The position numbers and the translations under genes are program-made. From contig NZ_JH992924.1 in NCBI RefSeq assembly GCF_000315425.1, positions 551,840 through 602,695 on the forward strand: 50,856 nt of DNA, in the 5' to 3' direction. The DNA comes from Massilia timonae CCUG 45783 (GTDB taxonomy: Bacteria > Pseudomonadota > Gammaproteobacteria > Burkholderiales > Burkholderiaceae_D). Under the pieces are notes generated by a model. The model worked only from the letters and a program-made list of their open reading frames with translations. It was not told the origin of the DNA and searched no databases. Below, in pieces: positions 20,342 through 32,436 of the stretch (position 1 is its first letter; every line of letters begins with the position of its first letter).

Positions 20342-22301
20342 ACAAAACGAGACCAAGCCTGTGGATGCAGGCGAGCCAGCTGCAGCCAAGCCGAAGCGTA
20401 CGCGCAAGGCGGCTGCCGTGGCCGACACTGCGCCGGGCGAGGCCTTAGCGGCCGACGCGCCGGCCAAGCCGAAGCGCACCCGGAAGGCGGCCGTCGCCGC
20501 CGAGCCGGTCGCCGCCGAACCTGCGCCAGCCGCCGAAGCGCCGGCGCCGAAGGCCCGCAAGCCGCGCGCCACCAAGGCCGCGAAAGAAGAGTCCGCCGCC
20601 GCACCGGCAGACGCGGTCGCCGAAGCGCCGGCCGCGGTCGACGCCGCTCCGGCCCAGGAAGCGCGCAAGCCGCGCGGCCCGCGCCAGATGCGCGAAAAGC
20701 GCGCCGAACGCGAAGCCTTGCAGCAGGCCGCCGCGCCGGCTGTCGCCGAGCAGGCCGCTGCGGCGCCCGAGGCTGGCTTTGATGCCGTGCCGGAAGGCGG
20801 GCAGGAAGGTAAGCAAGAGGGTAAACAAGAAGCGCGCGGCCGTGGCCAGCACAAGCAGGGCAAGCGCGGCCAGCAAAGCAGCCGTCCGGGCCAGCAAAGC
20901 GCTCGTCCCACCGAAGGCGGACGTCCGGCCAAGCAGATCGGCCGCGGCGGCAAGCAGCAGCCGCAGGGCAAGGGCGGCAAGCAGCAGCCGGGCAACGAGG
21001 CCGACAATGTGTTCTCCTTCGTCACGTCGAGCGACTTCGACGCCAACGACGGCGCGCGCGGCAACGCTTCGTCCAAGCCGGCGCGGCGCGACCTGACCGC
21101 CGACGACGATGCGCCGAAGCTGCACAAGGTGCTGGCCGAGGCCGGCCTGGGTTCGCGGCGCGACATGGAAGAGCTGATCGTCGCCGGCCGCGTCTCGGTC
21201 AACGGCGAGCCGGCCCATATCGGCCAGCGCATCCTGCCGACCGACGCGGTCCGCATCAACGGCAAGCTGATCCAGCGCCGCGTGAGCAGCAAGCCGCCGC
21301 GCGTGCTGGTCTACCACAAGCCGGCCGGCGAGATCGTCAGCCATGACGATCCGGAAGGCCGTCCATCGGTGTTCGACCGCCTGCCGACCATGAAGGCCGG
21401 CAAATGGCTGGCCGTGGGCCGCCTCGACTTCAATACCGAGGGCCTGCTGCTGTTTACGACCTCGGGCGACCTGGCCAACCGCTTGATGCACCCGCGCTAC
21501 AACATCGACCGCGAATACGCGGTGCGCACCCTGGGCGAGCTCGAGGAAGGCATGCGCCAGAAGCTGCTGTCCGGCGTCGAGCTCGACGACGGCAAGGCCG
21601 CGTTCTCGAAGATCCAGAACGGCGGCGGCGAAGGCATCAACCGCTGGTATCGCGTGGTGATCGGCGAAGGCCGCAACCGCGAGGTGCGCCGCATGTTCGA
21701 GGCGGTCGGCCTGACCGTCTCGCGCCTGATCCGTACCCGTTACGGCGCCATGACCCTGCCGACCGGCCTCAAGCGCGGTCGCTGGGAAGAGCTGGAAGAA
21801 AACGACGTGCGCGCCCTGATGGCGGCCTTCGGCGTCGAGAAGAAGGGCGCTGCCCCCGAGAAGCATGTCAAGGGCGGCCACAAGGGCAAGGGCCCGCGTC
21901 CGGAAGGCATGCGCGCCGACGGCAACCGTGGCGCCGAGCGCAACAACGATCGCAGCGACGGCAATCGCATCGACCGCGCCGACGCCAACCGCAACGTCGA
22001 TCCCTTCGGCCCGCCGGTGGCGCGGGTCGGCGCCACCCGTGGGCAGGGCATCCTGAACGGCCCAGTGCCGAGCGGCAAGCCAGTCGGCGGTCGCCAGGGC
22101 GGTTTCGGCGGCCAGGGCGGCGGCAAGGGCCGTGGCGCCAACGCGGGTGGCGGCAAGGGTGGCGCCGGCAGCGGCCGTCCGCGCCAGCCGGATCCGCTGC
22201 AGACCACCTTCGGCTTCGCCGGCACCGGCGGCGGCCGTCGCGGCGGCCAGGGGCCGCGCGGCTCGGAACACGGCTTGCCGCGCCGTGGACGTCGCGGCTG
22301 A
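20328..22301 (+). CDS. rluB: 23S rRNA pseudouridine(2605) synthase with disordered tails
   Basis: A 657-residue enzyme that converts a uridine of 23S rRNA (position 2605 in E. coli) to pseudouridine. The N-terminal 260 residues are Ala/Lys/Pro/Glu-rich and probably disordered. An S4 RNA-binding domain follows ([20 protein letters not shown], about 265-312), then the RsuA-type catalytic domain with [14 protein letters not shown] (catalytic Asp near residue 367). The last 150 residues are rich in Gly, Arg, Asn and Lys. E. coli RluB is about 290 residues, so more than half of this protein is extra. The ATG at 20328 is used because it lies at the scpB end; the frame stays open further upstream inside scpB. 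Confidence 0.9.
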
Positions 22302-22316
22302 GCACCGTTCATGACC

Positions 22317-22340
22317 GGCCTGCGCAAGCGTGCGCAGGCC
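22317..22340 (+). terminator. Hairpin after rluB
   Basis: GGCCTGCGCA and TGCGCAGGCC form a perfect 10-base-pair stem with a four-base loop 15 bases after the rluB stop. No T run follows, so it may be a weak terminator or mRNA-end stabiliser. Confidence 0.5.
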
Positions 22341-22429
22341 GCGCATGCGTCGCCAGATCGGCGTAAAATGTTTCGCAGCCCATAGCACACTGCCAACTGT
22401 TGTTTAAAATCTCATTTATGGTATGGCGA

Positions 22430-22458
22430 TTGCGAGAGAAGCGGAAAAGCAGTATAAT
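22430..22458 (+). promoter_or_regulatory. Sigma-70 promoter of the rimP-nusA-infB operon
   Basis: TTGCGA (22430-22435) and TATAAT (22453-22458) are spaced by 17 bases, close to the ideal. The start point would be near 22465, giving a leader of about 155 bases before rimP. Confidence 0.8.
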
Positions 22459-22534
22459 TTGCAGCCTAATCGAAGTCCTTCCCGAACGTTGTATCCGCGA
22501 GTCGTGATGCGCGTGAAATTGGTGCAAGTGCTTT

Positions 22535-22587
22535 CATCTGGTTGGGTTGTAAGTACAAAAAGATGGGCAGATGCCCATTTTTTTTTT
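22535..22587 (+). terminator. Leader terminator and candidate antiterminator before rimP
   Basis: ATGGGC (22563-22568) and GCCCAT (22573-22578) form a short strong stem with a four-base loop, followed by ten T residues (22578-22587). It lies between the promoter and rimP, so every operon transcript meets it. CATCTG at 22535-22540 can instead pair with CAGATG at 22568-22573, which covers the loop and part of both arms and would break the terminator. NusA, encoded downstream, is known to control its own operon in E. coli, so a NusA-sensitive attenuator is a natural reading. The switch itself is inferred. Confidence 0.75.
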
Positions 22588-22619
22588 GGTAAATCGTTTT
22601 AAAGCCCTGGAGAAGTGCC

Positions 22620-24670
<2,051 letters not shown>

Positions 24671-24714
24671 GCATTTCTTTATCATCTGTCGCGACACGTA
24701 GAAAAGAGGACTGA

Positions 24715-27549
24715 ATGGCGAGTAACAACGTAGCCCAATTTGCCACCGAGCTGAAGATGCCTGCAGACCTGCTGCTGACCCAGCTGCGTTCGGCCGGCGT
24801 CGAGAAAAGCTCGACGTCAGATCCCTTGTCGAAAGATGATAAGGACAAGCTGCTGAACCATCTGCGCCGTACCCACGGCGCCGCCGATACCGGCGAGAAG
24901 AAGAAGATCACGGTGACGCGCAAGGAAACCAGCGAAATCAAGCAAGCTGATTCGTCGGGCAAATCGCGCACCATCCAGGTCGAAGTCCGCAAGAAGCGCA
25001 CCTTCGTGCAGCGCGACGACCTGGTCACGACCAAGGCCCCCGAGGAGCCGGTGATCGACGCCGCCGAACAGGCGCGCCGCGAGGAAGAATCGCGCCGCCA
25101 GGCCGAGCTGATCGCCCGTCAAGAGGCCGACCTGCGCGAGAAGCAGGAACGCCTGGCCAAGCTGGAAGCCGAAGAAAAGGCGCAAGCCAAGGCGGCTGAA
25201 GAGCAGGCCAAGCGCGAAGCCGAAGAACAGGCCAAGCGCGACGCCGCCGACAAGGCTGCCGCCGACAAGGCCGCCAGGGAAGCCGCGGCGGGCAAGCAAG
25301 CCGCCGGCGCCGACGAAGCGGCCAAGAAAGCCGCCGAGGAGGCCCAGGCTGCCAAGGAAACCGCCGCCAAGGAAGCCGCCGAACGCGCTGCCGCCACCGA
25401 GCGCGCACGCAAGGCCGTGGCCGACGAAGTGGCGCAGATCAAGCTCATGATGAGCCAGCCACGCCGCGTGATCAAGGCGCCGGAACCGGCGCCGAAGCCA
25501 GCCGCTCCTGCGGCTGCCGCCGGCACGCTGCACAAGCCTGCCGATAAAAAGCCGGGCGAAGTCAAGAAGGACGACGCCAAGAAGCCGGGCGACAAGAAGT
25601 CGATCAAGTCGGCCAATGTGTCGTCGACCTGGTCGGACGACGCCAAGAAGCGTGGCGGCCCGAGCGTGAAGACGCGCGGCGGCGCCGGCGCCGGTGCCGG
25701 CGGCCGTGACGGCTGGCGCAGCGGTGGCCGTGGCGGCCGTCGCGGTCATTCGGACGATCGTGAATCGAACTTCCAGGCGCCGCTTGAAGCGATCGTGAAG
25801 GACGTGTTTGTACCGGAAACCATCACCGTGGCCGAACTGGCGCACAAGATGTCGGTCAAGGCATCCGAGGTCATCAAGCAGCTGATGAAGCTGGGCCAGA
25901 TGTGCACCATTAACCAGGTGCTGGATCAGGAAACCGCGATGATCCTGGTGGAAGAGATGGGCCACAAGGCCTTCGCCGCCGCCGAGGACGATCCCGAGGC
26001 ACTGCTGGCCGACCAGGGCGAGCACTCCGAGTTCGAATCGACTTCGCGCGCACCGGTGGTCACCGTCATGGGTCACGTCGACCACGGCAAGACCTCGCTG
26101 CTGGACTACATCCGCCGCGCCAAGGTCGCGTCGGGCGAAGCCGGCGGCATTACCCAGCACATCGGTGCATACCACGTGGACACCCCGCGCGGCATGATCA
26201 CCTTCCTGGACACCCCGGGCCACGAAGCGTTCACCGCGATGCGTGCCCGCGGCGCGAAAGCGACCGACATCGTCATCCTGGTGGTGGCGGCGGACGACGG
26301 CGTGATGCCGCAGACGAAAGAGGCGATCGCTCACGCGAAAGCCGCCGGCGTGCCGCTGGTCGTCGCGATCAACAAGATCGACAAGCAGGGCGCCAACCCG
26401 GATCGCGTGACCCAGGAACTGGTCGCCGAAGGCGTGGTGCCTGAAGAGTACGGTGGCGAGTCGCCATTCGTGCCAGTGTCGGCGAAAGTCGGCACCGGCA
26501 TCGACGACCTGCTCGAGAACGTGCTGCTGCAGGCCGAAGTGCTGGAACTGAAGGCGCCGACCGAGTCGCTGGCCCGTGGCCTGGTGGTCGAAGCCCGTCT
26601 GGACAAGGGCCGCGGCCCGGTCGCGACGATCCTGGTGCAGTCGGGCACCCTGAAGCGCGGCGACGTCGTGCTGGCGGGTTCCTCGTTCGGCCGCGTCCGC
26701 GCCATGCTGGACGAGAACGGCAAGACGATCGCCTCGGCCGGCCCGTCGATTCCGGTGGAGATCCAGGGCCTGACCGAAGTGCCGAGCGCCGGCGAAGAAG
26801 TCATGGTCATGGCCGACGAGCGCAAGGCGCGTGAAATCGCCCTGTTCCGTCAAGGCAAGTTCCGTGACGTGAAGCTGGCCAAGCAGCAAGCCGCGAAGCT
26901 GGAAAACATGTTCGAGCAGATGGCCGAAGGCGAGGTGAAGAACCTGCCGCTGATCGTCAAGACCGACGTGCAGGGTTCGCAGGAAGCGCTGGTGGGCTCG
27001 CTGCAGAAGCTGTCGACCTCGGAAGTGCGCGTGCAGATCGTCCATGCGGCGGTCGGCGGCATCACCGAGTCGGACGTCAACCTGGCGACCGCATCGAAGG
27101 CAGTCATCATCGGCTTCAACGCCCGTGCCGACGCCCAGGCGCGCAAGCTGGCCGAGGCGAACGGCGTCGACATCCGTTACTACAGCATCATTTACGATGC
27201 GATCGACGAGATCAAGACCGCACTGTCGGGCATGCTGGCGCCGGAGAAGCGCGAGACCGTCACCGGCCAGGTCGAGATTCGCCAGGTCATCCTGGTGTCG
27301 AAGGTCGGCGCGATCGCGGGCTGCCTGGTCACCGATGGCGTGGTCAAGCGTACCTCGTCGGTCCGCCTGCTGCGCAACAACATCGTGATCTGGACCGGCG
27401 AGATCGATTCGCTGAAACGCTTCAAGGACGACGCGAAGGAAGTGCGCGCCGGTCTCGAGTGCGGTCTGTCGCTGAAGGGCAACAACGAAATCCAGGTCGG
27501 CGACGTCCTGGAAGTGTTCGAAGTCACCGAAGTGGCGCGTACGCTGTAA
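24715..27549 (+). CDS. infB: Translation initiation factor IF-2
   Basis: A 944-residue GTPase that places initiator tRNA on the 30S subunit. An IF2_N domain (about 1-55) is followed by a long charged Ala/Lys/Glu helix region (about 105-240), a Gly/Arg-rich stretch (about 310-345) and a second IF2_N domain. The G domain has GHVDHGKT (453-460), DTPGHEAF (from 499) and NKID (from 553). Domains II-IV complete the C-terminus. Length is typical for betaproteobacteria and a little longer than E. coli (890). GAGGA precedes the ATG. It is the third gene of the operon and is followed by a terminator. Confidence 0.97.
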   Translation: MASNNVAQFATELKMPADLLLTQLRSAGVEKSSTSDPLSKDDKDKLLNHLRRTHGAADTGEKKKITVTRKETSEIKQADSSGKSRTIQVEVRKKRTFVQRDDLVTTKAPEEPVIDAAEQARREEESRRQAELIARQEADLREKQERLAKLEAEEKAQAKAAEEQAKREAEEQAKRDAADKAAADKAAREAAAGKQAAGADEAAKKAAEEAQAAKETAAKEAAERAAATERARKAVADEVAQIKLMMSQPRRVIKAPEPAPKPAAPAAAAGTLHKPADKKPGEVKKDDAKKPGDKKSIKSANVSSTWSDDAKKRGGPSVKTRGGAGAGAGGRDGWRSGGRGGRRGHSDDRESNFQAPLEAIVKDVFVPETITVAELAHKMSVKASEVIKQLMKLGQMCTINQVLDQETAMILVEEMGHKAFAAAEDDPEALLADQGEHSEFESTSRAPVVTVMGHVDHGKTSLLDYIRRAKVASGEAGGITQHIGAYHVDTPRGMITFLDTPGHEAFTAMRARGAKATDIVILVVAADDGVMPQTKEAIAHAKAAGVPLVVAINKIDKQGANPDRVTQELVAEGVVPEEYGGESPFVPVSAKVGTGIDDLLENVLLQAEVLELKAPTESLARGLVVEARLDKGRGPVATILVQSGTLKRGDVVLAGSSFGRVRAMLDENGKTIASAGPSIPVEIQGLTEVPSAGEEVMVMADERKAREIALFRQGKFRDVKLAKQQAAKLENMFEQMAEGEVKNLPLIVKTDVQGSQEALVGSLQKLSTSEVRVQIVHAAVGGITESDVNLATASKAVIIGFNARADAQARKLAEANGVDIRYYSIIYDAIDEIKTALSGMLAPEKRETVTGQVEIRQVILVSKVGAIAGCLVTDGVVKRTSSVRLLRNNIVIWTGEIDSLKRFKDDAKEVRAGLECGLSLKGNNEIQVGDVLEVFEVTEVARTL

Positions 27550-27570
27550 GCCACGCCGTTGGCGTACCAT

Positions 27571-27620
27571 GGGGGCCAGGACGCTTCGCGGCAATGTCGC
27601 GGAGGGCCTGGCCCTTTTTT
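27571..27620 (+). terminator. Intrinsic terminator after infB
   Basis: GGGCCAGG (27573-27580) and CCTGGCCC (27607-27614) pair around a 26-base loop that can fold further, followed by six T residues (27615-27620). rbfA downstream therefore needs read-through or its own promoter. Confidence 0.8.
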
Positions 27621-27625
27621 ATCAC

Positions 27626-27728
27626 GTCATCCCCGCGCAGGCGGGGACCCAAGTTCGCTCGCTGGACGACTGCCCCCAGCAGAGCCACTGAACTTAGAAA
27701 CTTGGGTCCCCGCCTACGCGGGGACGAC
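27626..27728. repeat. REP-like long inverted repeat between infB and rbfA
   Basis: Two 30-base arms (27626-27655 and 27699-27728) are complementary except at two positions that can pair as G-U. Each arm contains CCCCGCG..GCGGGG, so it can also fold by itself. The 43-base centre holds no gene. Arms of this type, starting GTCATCCCCGCG, are a familiar dispersed repeat in Burkholderiales and Xanthomonadales genomes. Its place inside the infB-rbfA gap may affect mRNA ends or read-through. Confidence 0.75.
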
Positions 27729-27765
27729 GGTGAATTGAAGCTCACAAAAGAACAAGCAGCACATC

Positions 27766-28194
27766 ATGGCTAAACACAGCAAAAGCATTCCACAGCGCGG
27801 CCTGCGCGTGGCCGACCAGATCCAGAAGGACCTGTCGGAACTCATCGCCTTCGAACTGAAGGACCCGCGCGTCGGCATGGTCACCATCAGCGAAGTCCAG
27901 CTGACCCCCGACTACGCCCACGCCAAGATTTATTTCACCCTGCTGAAGGACAGCGCGGAAGAAGTGCGCCAGACGCTGGAAGGCCTGTCCAAGGCGTCCG
28001 GCTACCTGCGCAACATGCTGGGCAAGCGCCTGCACATCCACACCTTGCCGTCGCTGCACTTCGTGCACGACACCTCGACCGTGCGCGGCATGGCGATGTC
28101 GGCCCTGATCGACCAGGCCAACGCCACCCGCGCCAAGGACGATCCGGAGTCGAATCCCGACGCGCAGGAAGCCGACCCGGCGGAGAAAGAGTGA
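27766..28194 (+). CDS. rbfA: Ribosome-binding factor A
   Basis: A 142-residue KH-like protein that binds the 16S rRNA 5' region and is needed for late 30S maturation and cold growth. The family pattern is clear: [42 protein letters not shown] and [25 protein letters not shown]. About 20 acidic residues at the C-terminus are extra. It overlaps truB by four bases. A strong terminator and a REP-like repeat separate it from infB, an odd interruption of an operon that is usually continuous. Confidence 0.95.
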   Translation: MAKHSKSIPQRGLRVADQIQKDLSELIAFELKDPRVGMVTISEVQLTPDYAHAKIYFTLLKDSAEEVRQTLEGLSKASGYLRNMLGKRLHIHTLPSLHFVHDTSTVRGMAMSALIDQANATRAKDDPESNPDAQEADPAEKE

Positions 28195-29117
28195 ACGGTC
28201 GTCCCGCGAAAAAACCGCGCGACCTCGTCGACGGCGTGCTGTTGCTCGACAAGCCGGTCGGCCTGTCCTCGAACGACGCCTTGATCCGCGCCAAGCGCGT
28301 GCTGAACGCGAAGAAGGCCGGTCACACCGGCACGCTCGACCCGTTCGCCACCGGCTTGCTGCCGCTGTGCTTCGGCGAAGCGACCAAGTTCTCGCAAGAC
28401 CTGCTCGAGGCAGACAAGACCTATGAAGCCACGGTCCACCTCGGCATCATGACGAATACCGGCGACACCGAGGGCGAGGCCATCGAGACCCTGCCGGTCG
28501 ACGTCACCGTGGAGCAGATCGAGGCGGCGCTGGCGCGGTTCCGCGGTCCGATCCAGCAGGTGCCGCCGATGTATTCGGCGCTCAAGCGCGACGGCAAGGC
28601 GCTGTATGAATACGCGCGCGAGGGCATCACGCTCGAGCGCGAGGCGCGGCCGGTGACGATCCACGCGCTGTCGCTGATCGACTACCAGGCGCCGTTCCTG
28701 AAGATCCGCGTCACCTGCAGCAAGGGCACCTATGTGCGCGTGCTGGGCGAGGACATCGGGGCCGCGCTCGGCTGTGGGGCGCACCTGAACGCGCTGCGCC
28801 GGATCGAGGTCGGTGCGCTGGACGTCACGGGCATGATCACGCTGGATGAGCTGCTGGCGCACCCGGACCCGCGCTCGCTGCTGCGGCCGGTCGATGCGCT
28901 GTTGTCGACCTTCCCGTCGATCGAACTGGATGCCGAGCTGGCAAGGCGTTTCCTGCAAGGCCAGCGCCTGGCGCTGGGCAAGGAAGATGTCGCCGTGCCG
29001 GAACAACAGGGCAGGGTGCGCATCTACCACGACGGCCGCCTGCTCGGCACCGGCCAGCTGGGCGAGTACGCCATCCTGGCGCCGGAGCGCCTGATCTCGA
29101 CCGCGCCGGCAGCCTGA
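28191..29117 (+). CDS. truB: tRNA pseudouridine(55) synthase
   Basis: A 308-residue enzyme that makes pseudouridine 55 in the T loop of tRNAs. The start is GTG, overlapping the rbfA stop, with GGAG ahead of it. [15 protein letters not shown] and the catalytic motif [15 protein letters not shown] are present, with the active-site Asp at residue 50. [33 protein letters not shown] and [15 protein letters not shown] complete the family pattern. A C-terminal PUA-like part follows. Length matches E. coli TruB (314). Confidence 0.96.
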   Translation: MNGRPAKKPRDLVDGVLLLDKPVGLSSNDALIRAKRVLNAKKAGHTGTLDPFATGLLPLCFGEATKFSQDLLEADKTYEATVHLGIMTNTGDTEGEAIETLPVDVTVEQIEAALARFRGPIQQVPPMYSALKRDGKALYEYAREGITLEREARPVTIHALSLIDYQAPFLKIRVTCSKGTYVRVLGEDIGAALGCGAHLNALRRIEVGALDVTGMITLDELLAHPDPRSLLRPVDALLSTFPSIELDAELARRFLQGQRLALGKEDVAVPEQQGRVRIYHDGRLLGTGQLGEYAILAPERLISTAPAA

Positions 29118-29146
29118 TCGCTTTTCCATCGGGCATGTCACGCGGC

Positions 29147-29191
29147 TGTCACGGACGGCGGCTAATCTTCCACCACGCTGCCACCGTGACA
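29147..29191 (+). terminator. Hairpin after truB
   Basis: TGTCACGG and CCGTGACA form a perfect 8-base-pair stem with a 29-base loop 30 bases after the truB stop. There is no T run, so its action as a terminator is uncertain. Confidence 0.35.
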
Positions 29192-29236
29192 AGCTGTTGA
29201 AATTCCGTTGAAAATTCGTGCCTTTCGGCGCCGAGA

Positions 29237-29266
29237 TTCAGACTGGCCGGCTTACCATGCTATACT
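29237..29266 (+). promoter_or_regulatory. Candidate promoter of typA
   Basis: TATACT (29261-29266) is a good -10 box; TTCAGA (29237-29242) is a fair -35 box 18 bases upstream. Transcription would start about 85 bases before the typA ATG. Confidence 0.55.
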
Positions 29267-29357
29267 AGTCGGTTTCCGAAATCAGCAGTATCGGACTTGC
29301 AGTTCCAGTACACGCAGTTCCAGTACATTTCGTACACCACGTTACTTCTCAAAAATC

Positions 29358-31190
29358 ATGTCAAACACCAAACGCGCGATTCGTAATATCGCAATCATTG
29401 CCCACGTTGACCACGGCAAGACCACGCTCGTCGACCAGCTGCTGCGCCAGTCCGGCACCTTCCGTGAAAACCAGGCCGTGGACACCCGCGTCATGGACTC
29501 GAATGATCTCGAGAAAGAGCGCGGCATTACCATTCTGTCGAAGAACTGCGCCGTCGAATACGAAGGCACGCACATCAACATCGTCGACACCCCGGGCCAC
29601 GCCGACTTCGGCGGCGAAGTGGAACGCGTGCTGTCGATGGTCGACTCGGTGCTGCTGCTGGTCGATGCGCAGGAAGGCCCGATGCCCCAGACCCGCTTCG
29701 TGACCCGCAAGGCGCTGGCGCTGGGCCTGAAGCCGATCGTCGTCGTCAACAAGATCGACCGTCCGGGCGCGCGCGCCGACTGGGCGATCAACCAGACCTT
29801 CGAACTGTTCGACAAGCTGGGCGCGACCGACGAGCAGCTGGACTTCCCGATCGTCTACGCCTCGGGCCTGAACGGCTACGCCGGCATGGACGAAAGCGTG
29901 CGCGGCGGCGACATGAAGCCGCTGTTCGACGCCATCCTGAAATACGTGCCGGTGCGTGACGACAACCCGGACGGCCCGCTGCAGATGCAGATCACCTCGC
30001 TGGACTACTCGTCCTACGTCGGCAAGATCGGCATCGGCCGCGTCAATCGCGGCACCGTCAAGACCGGCCAGGATGTGCTCATCCTGAATGGTCCTGATTC
30101 GACCCCGATCAAGGGCCGCATCAACCAGGTGCTGAACTTCAAGGGCCTGGAGCGCGTGCTGGTCGACTCGGCTGTTGCTGGCGACATCTGCCTGATCAAC
30201 GGTATCGAAGAAATCGGCATCGGCTCGACCGTCTGCGCCGTGGACACCCCGGAAGCCCTGCCGATGCTGACCGTCGACGAGCCGACCCTGACCATGAACT
30301 TCATGGTCAACAACTCGCCGCTGGCCGGCCGCGAAGGCAAGTTCGTCACCAGCCGCCAGCTGCGCGAGCGCCTCGAGCGCGAACTGAAGGCCAACGTCGC
30401 GCTGCGCGTGGCGCCGACCGACGACGACACCACCTTCGAAGTGTCGGGCCGCGGCGAGCTGCACCTGACCATCCTGCTGGAAAACATGCGTCGCGAAGGC
30501 TTCGAGCTGGCGGTGTCGCGTCCACGCGTCGTCTACAAGATGGTCGACGGCGTGCGCCAGGAGCCATACGAAAACCTGACCGTCGACGTCGAGGAAGCCA
30601 ACCAGGGCGGCGTGATGGAAGAACTGGGCCGCCGCCGTGGCGACCTGCAGAACATGGAATCCGACGGTAAAGGCCGTGTGCGTCTGGAATACCTGATCCC
30701 GGCGCGTGGCCTGATCGGCTTCCAGGGCGAATTCATGACCCTGACCCGCGGCACCGGCCTGATGAGCCACGTGTTCCACGAGTACGCAGCGGTCGACAAC
30801 AGCAAGGGTGACCTGGCCGGCCGTCGCAACGGCGTGCTGATCTCGCAGGACGACGGCGCCGCCGTCGCCTACGCGATCTGGAAACTGCAGGACCGCGGCC
30901 GCATGTTCGTCGAGCACAATACCCCGGTGTACGAAGGCATGATCATCGGCATCCACTCGCGCGACAACGACCTGGTCGTCAACCCGATCAAGGGCAAGCA
31001 GCTGACCAACGTGCGTTCGTCGGGCACCGACGAAGCGGTGCGCCTGGTGCCGCCGATCCAGATGTCGCTGGAATACGCCGTCGAGTTCATCGAGGACGAC
31101 GAACTGGTCGAGATCACCCCGAAATCGATCCGCCTGCGCAAGCGCTTCCTGAAAGAGCACGAGCGCAAGAAGGCCAGCCGCGAGGCGTAA
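29358..31190 (+). CDS. typA: Ribosome-associated GTPase TypA/BipA
   Basis: A 610-residue translational GTPase related to EF-G, involved in 50S assembly at low temperature and stress responses. The G domain has AHVDHGKTT (15-23), [14 protein letters not shown] and [14 protein letters not shown] marks switch I. Domain II, the EF-G-like domains and the BipA-specific C-terminal part ([20 protein letters not shown]) follow. The ATG at 29358 is taken because it gives the usual family length and [20 protein letters not shown]; the open frame upstream encodes no family sequence. No strong ribosome binding site is seen. Confidence 0.96.
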   Translation: MSNTKRAIRNIAIIAHVDHGKTTLVDQLLRQSGTFRENQAVDTRVMDSNDLEKERGITILSKNCAVEYEGTHINIVDTPGHADFGGEVERVLSMVDSVLLLVDAQEGPMPQTRFVTRKALALGLKPIVVVNKIDRPGARADWAINQTFELFDKLGATDEQLDFPIVYASGLNGYAGMDESVRGGDMKPLFDAILKYVPVRDDNPDGPLQMQITSLDYSSYVGKIGIGRVNRGTVKTGQDVLILNGPDSTPIKGRINQVLNFKGLERVLVDSAVAGDICLINGIEEIGIGSTVCAVDTPEALPMLTVDEPTLTMNFMVNNSPLAGREGKFVTSRQLRERLERELKANVALRVAPTDDDTTFEVSGRGELHLTILLENMRREGFELAVSRPRVVYKMVDGVRQEPYENLTVDVEEANQGGVMEELGRRRGDLQNMESDGKGRVRLEYLIPARGLIGFQGEFMTLTRGTGLMSHVFHEYAAVDNSKGDLAGRRNGVLISQDDGAAVAYAIWKLQDRGRMFVEHNTPVYEGMIIGIHSRDNDLVVNPIKGKQLTNVRSSGTDEAVRLVPPIQMSLEYAVEFIEDDELVEITPKSIRLRKRFLKEHERKKASREA

Positions 31191-31227
31191 GCGAAATAGT
31201 CCAGGGTGCTCCGTCGCCCCAGGGCGA

Positions 31228-31261
31228 AAAAAATCCCGCTGCTTGCAGCGGGTTTTTTTTT
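31228..31261 (+). terminator. Intrinsic terminator of typA
   Basis: CCCGCTGC (31235-31242) and GCAGCGGG (31245-31252) form a perfect stem with a two-base centre, flanked by an A run and followed by nine T residues. Confidence 0.9.
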
Positions 31262-31276
31262 GCCGGCGGCGGTAGG

Positions 31277-31297
31277 GTGGACGGCTACGCCGTCCAC
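31277..31297. repeat. REP-like palindrome at the edge of the T6SS island
   Basis: GTGGACGGC-TAC-GCCGTCCAC is a perfect 9-base-pair hairpin. A related half (GGGCCGTCCACGCGGCGATGG) recurs near 31360-31380, with GATGGTTGG shared by both. The 31262-31475 gap holds no gene; it marks the junction between housekeeping sequence and the AT-richer island. Confidence 0.6.
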
Positions 31298-31475
31298 GTG
31301 GTGATGGTTGGCAGATAATTCATCCGGCACAAGATCGGCATCGATAACTATCACCGCGTGGGCCGTCCACGCGGCGATGGTTGGCTTCCGAACGACCACG
31401 CCTGAAAGCGGAGCCGTGGTTGACTTCAAAGCGGGTTCGCTTACCGAGGAGTCAACCAGGAAGGGTTGGCTTTAT

Positions 31476-32069
31476 CTATTTTTCTCGAAGGTCACGAAGC
31501 GATGCTTTAATCTCTTCTGGAAGTGCGTCGAGATCGATACGCTGATTGGTTATCTCGACACGAAGCTTATATGCTCCACCGAACGCATTCTTCATCCGCG
31601 TTGCAAAATTATTCGCAAGCTTTTGGACAATATGCTGCGGAAGCTCTTCATCGAATAGACGATCTGCGAAAGACTGCCGGGCGTCCGCGTCGATGAGCTG
31701 ACACTCATGCCCGTTGACTACCAGAAGAAGCCCATAGCCCCCAGCGCTGTACCTTGGAAAGTCTGGGGGCTCTGGCTTGCTCCTGATCTCGTATCCGTTG
31801 ACGAGATAGAAGGTTCGTCCGGTCGCGTCGCCAGCCAGGCCGAAAACAAACCAAACCCCGCGCATGTGCTGATTTCCCGAGAGGGCCTCGCACTTTGAGA
31901 CGACTTGCTGCGGCACAGGTTCAAAATGGATCTTGGTGGGTTCGTAGCGCAAGCCGATGAGCGGATCTTGAAGAAAGCGAGGCTGAGCCTGAGCCTGAGC
32001 GAAGAACGGTCCGCCCGCGATGAGGAACATGGCGAGCGCGACAAAATGCTTAAGGGCGATAGAAGACAT
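31476..32069 (-). CDS. Secreted protein, probable immunity partner of the adjacent effector
   Basis: A 197-residue protein of no family I recognise. From the ATG at 32069, preceded by AGAGG, it has a clear signal peptide (MSSIALKHFVALAMFLIAGG, cleavage near AQA, residue 26), so it should reside in the periplasm. Two Cys in the mature part (CEALSG and HECQLID) could form a disulfide. The C-terminal third is helical and charged. It starts 20 bases inside the end of the amidase-like gene, so they are translationally coupled. A periplasmic protein coupled to a cell-wall hydrolase and an Hcp is the layout of a type VI effector-immunity pair. The immunity role is inferred from context only. Confidence 0.6.
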   Translation of the reverse strand: MSSIALKHFVALAMFLIAGGPFFAQAQAQPRFLQDPLIGLRYEPTKIHFEPVPQQVVSKCEALSGNQHMRGVWFVFGLAGDATGRTFYLVNGYEIRSKPEPPDFPRYSAGGYGLLLVVNGHECQLIDADARQSFADRLFDEELPQHIVQKLANNFATRMKNAFGGAYKLRVEITNQRIDLDALPEEIKASLRDLREK

Positions 32070-32433
32070 GGGCGGGCCTCTTTCTTCGGTAGCCGGGGCC
32101 GGACCAAAAGTCGATCTGGCGAAAATCGGAGATCCAAATGCGTCCATCAAAAGCGGCGATGTGCCCTGAGGGGTTTCCGCCCTCGTAAGGCTGAAGCACA
32201 ACAACGTCGCCTTTCATGGGAATAAACTTGTCTGAGTCTTCGACCGTCAGTTGATGAAAGCCGAGGCGCAGCAGCATAGGCCCCCAATCCTTGGCGTCAA
32301 CGGGATGCGCTCCTTTCGTGTGTGCGCCGCCGGCAGCCAGAGCCTGGCGAACGAATCTAGCGCATTTGCGTTGGCTCCGCGCCTCCGATTTCTCGCGAAG
32401 ATGCGCTGTAAACCTTTCTACATCGATGTACAT
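32050..32433 (-). CDS. Small Cys/His amidase-like protein, probable T6SS effector
   Basis: A 127-residue protein without signal peptide. RKCARFVRQALAAGG puts a Cys (24) at the start of a helix, and GHIAAFDGRIWISDF gives His 91 and Asp 103, the order and spacing of CHAP or NlpC/P60 peptidoglycan amidases. FIPMKGDVVVLQPYEGG fits the strand before the His. It would cleave peptide stems of the cell wall. Its size resembles small Tae-type amidase effectors. It follows hcp by three bases and overlaps the secreted gene downstream. Delivery through Hcp is an inference from gene order. The family is my judgement from motif layout, not from a search. Confidence 0.7.
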   Translation of the reverse strand: MYIDVERFTAHLREKSEARSQRKCARFVRQALAAGGAHTKGAHPVDAKDWGPMLLRLGFHQLTVEDSDKFIPMKGDVVVLQPYEGGNPSGHIAAFDGRIWISDFRQIDFWSGPGYRRKRPAHVFYRP

Positions 32434-32436
32434 GGC

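Noticed and set aside
22465..22560. Possible tRNA before rimP, as with metY in E. coli
   Set aside because: No acceptor stem, T-arm consensus or anticodon loop could be built from this stretch.
24817..27594. 925-codon minus-strand frame opposite infB
   Set aside because: Antisense shadow of IF-2; no start context and no recognisable domain.
27626..27728. Possible CRISPR repeats
   Set aside because: Only two arms in inverted, not direct, orientation, with no spacers; it is a REP-like hairpin.
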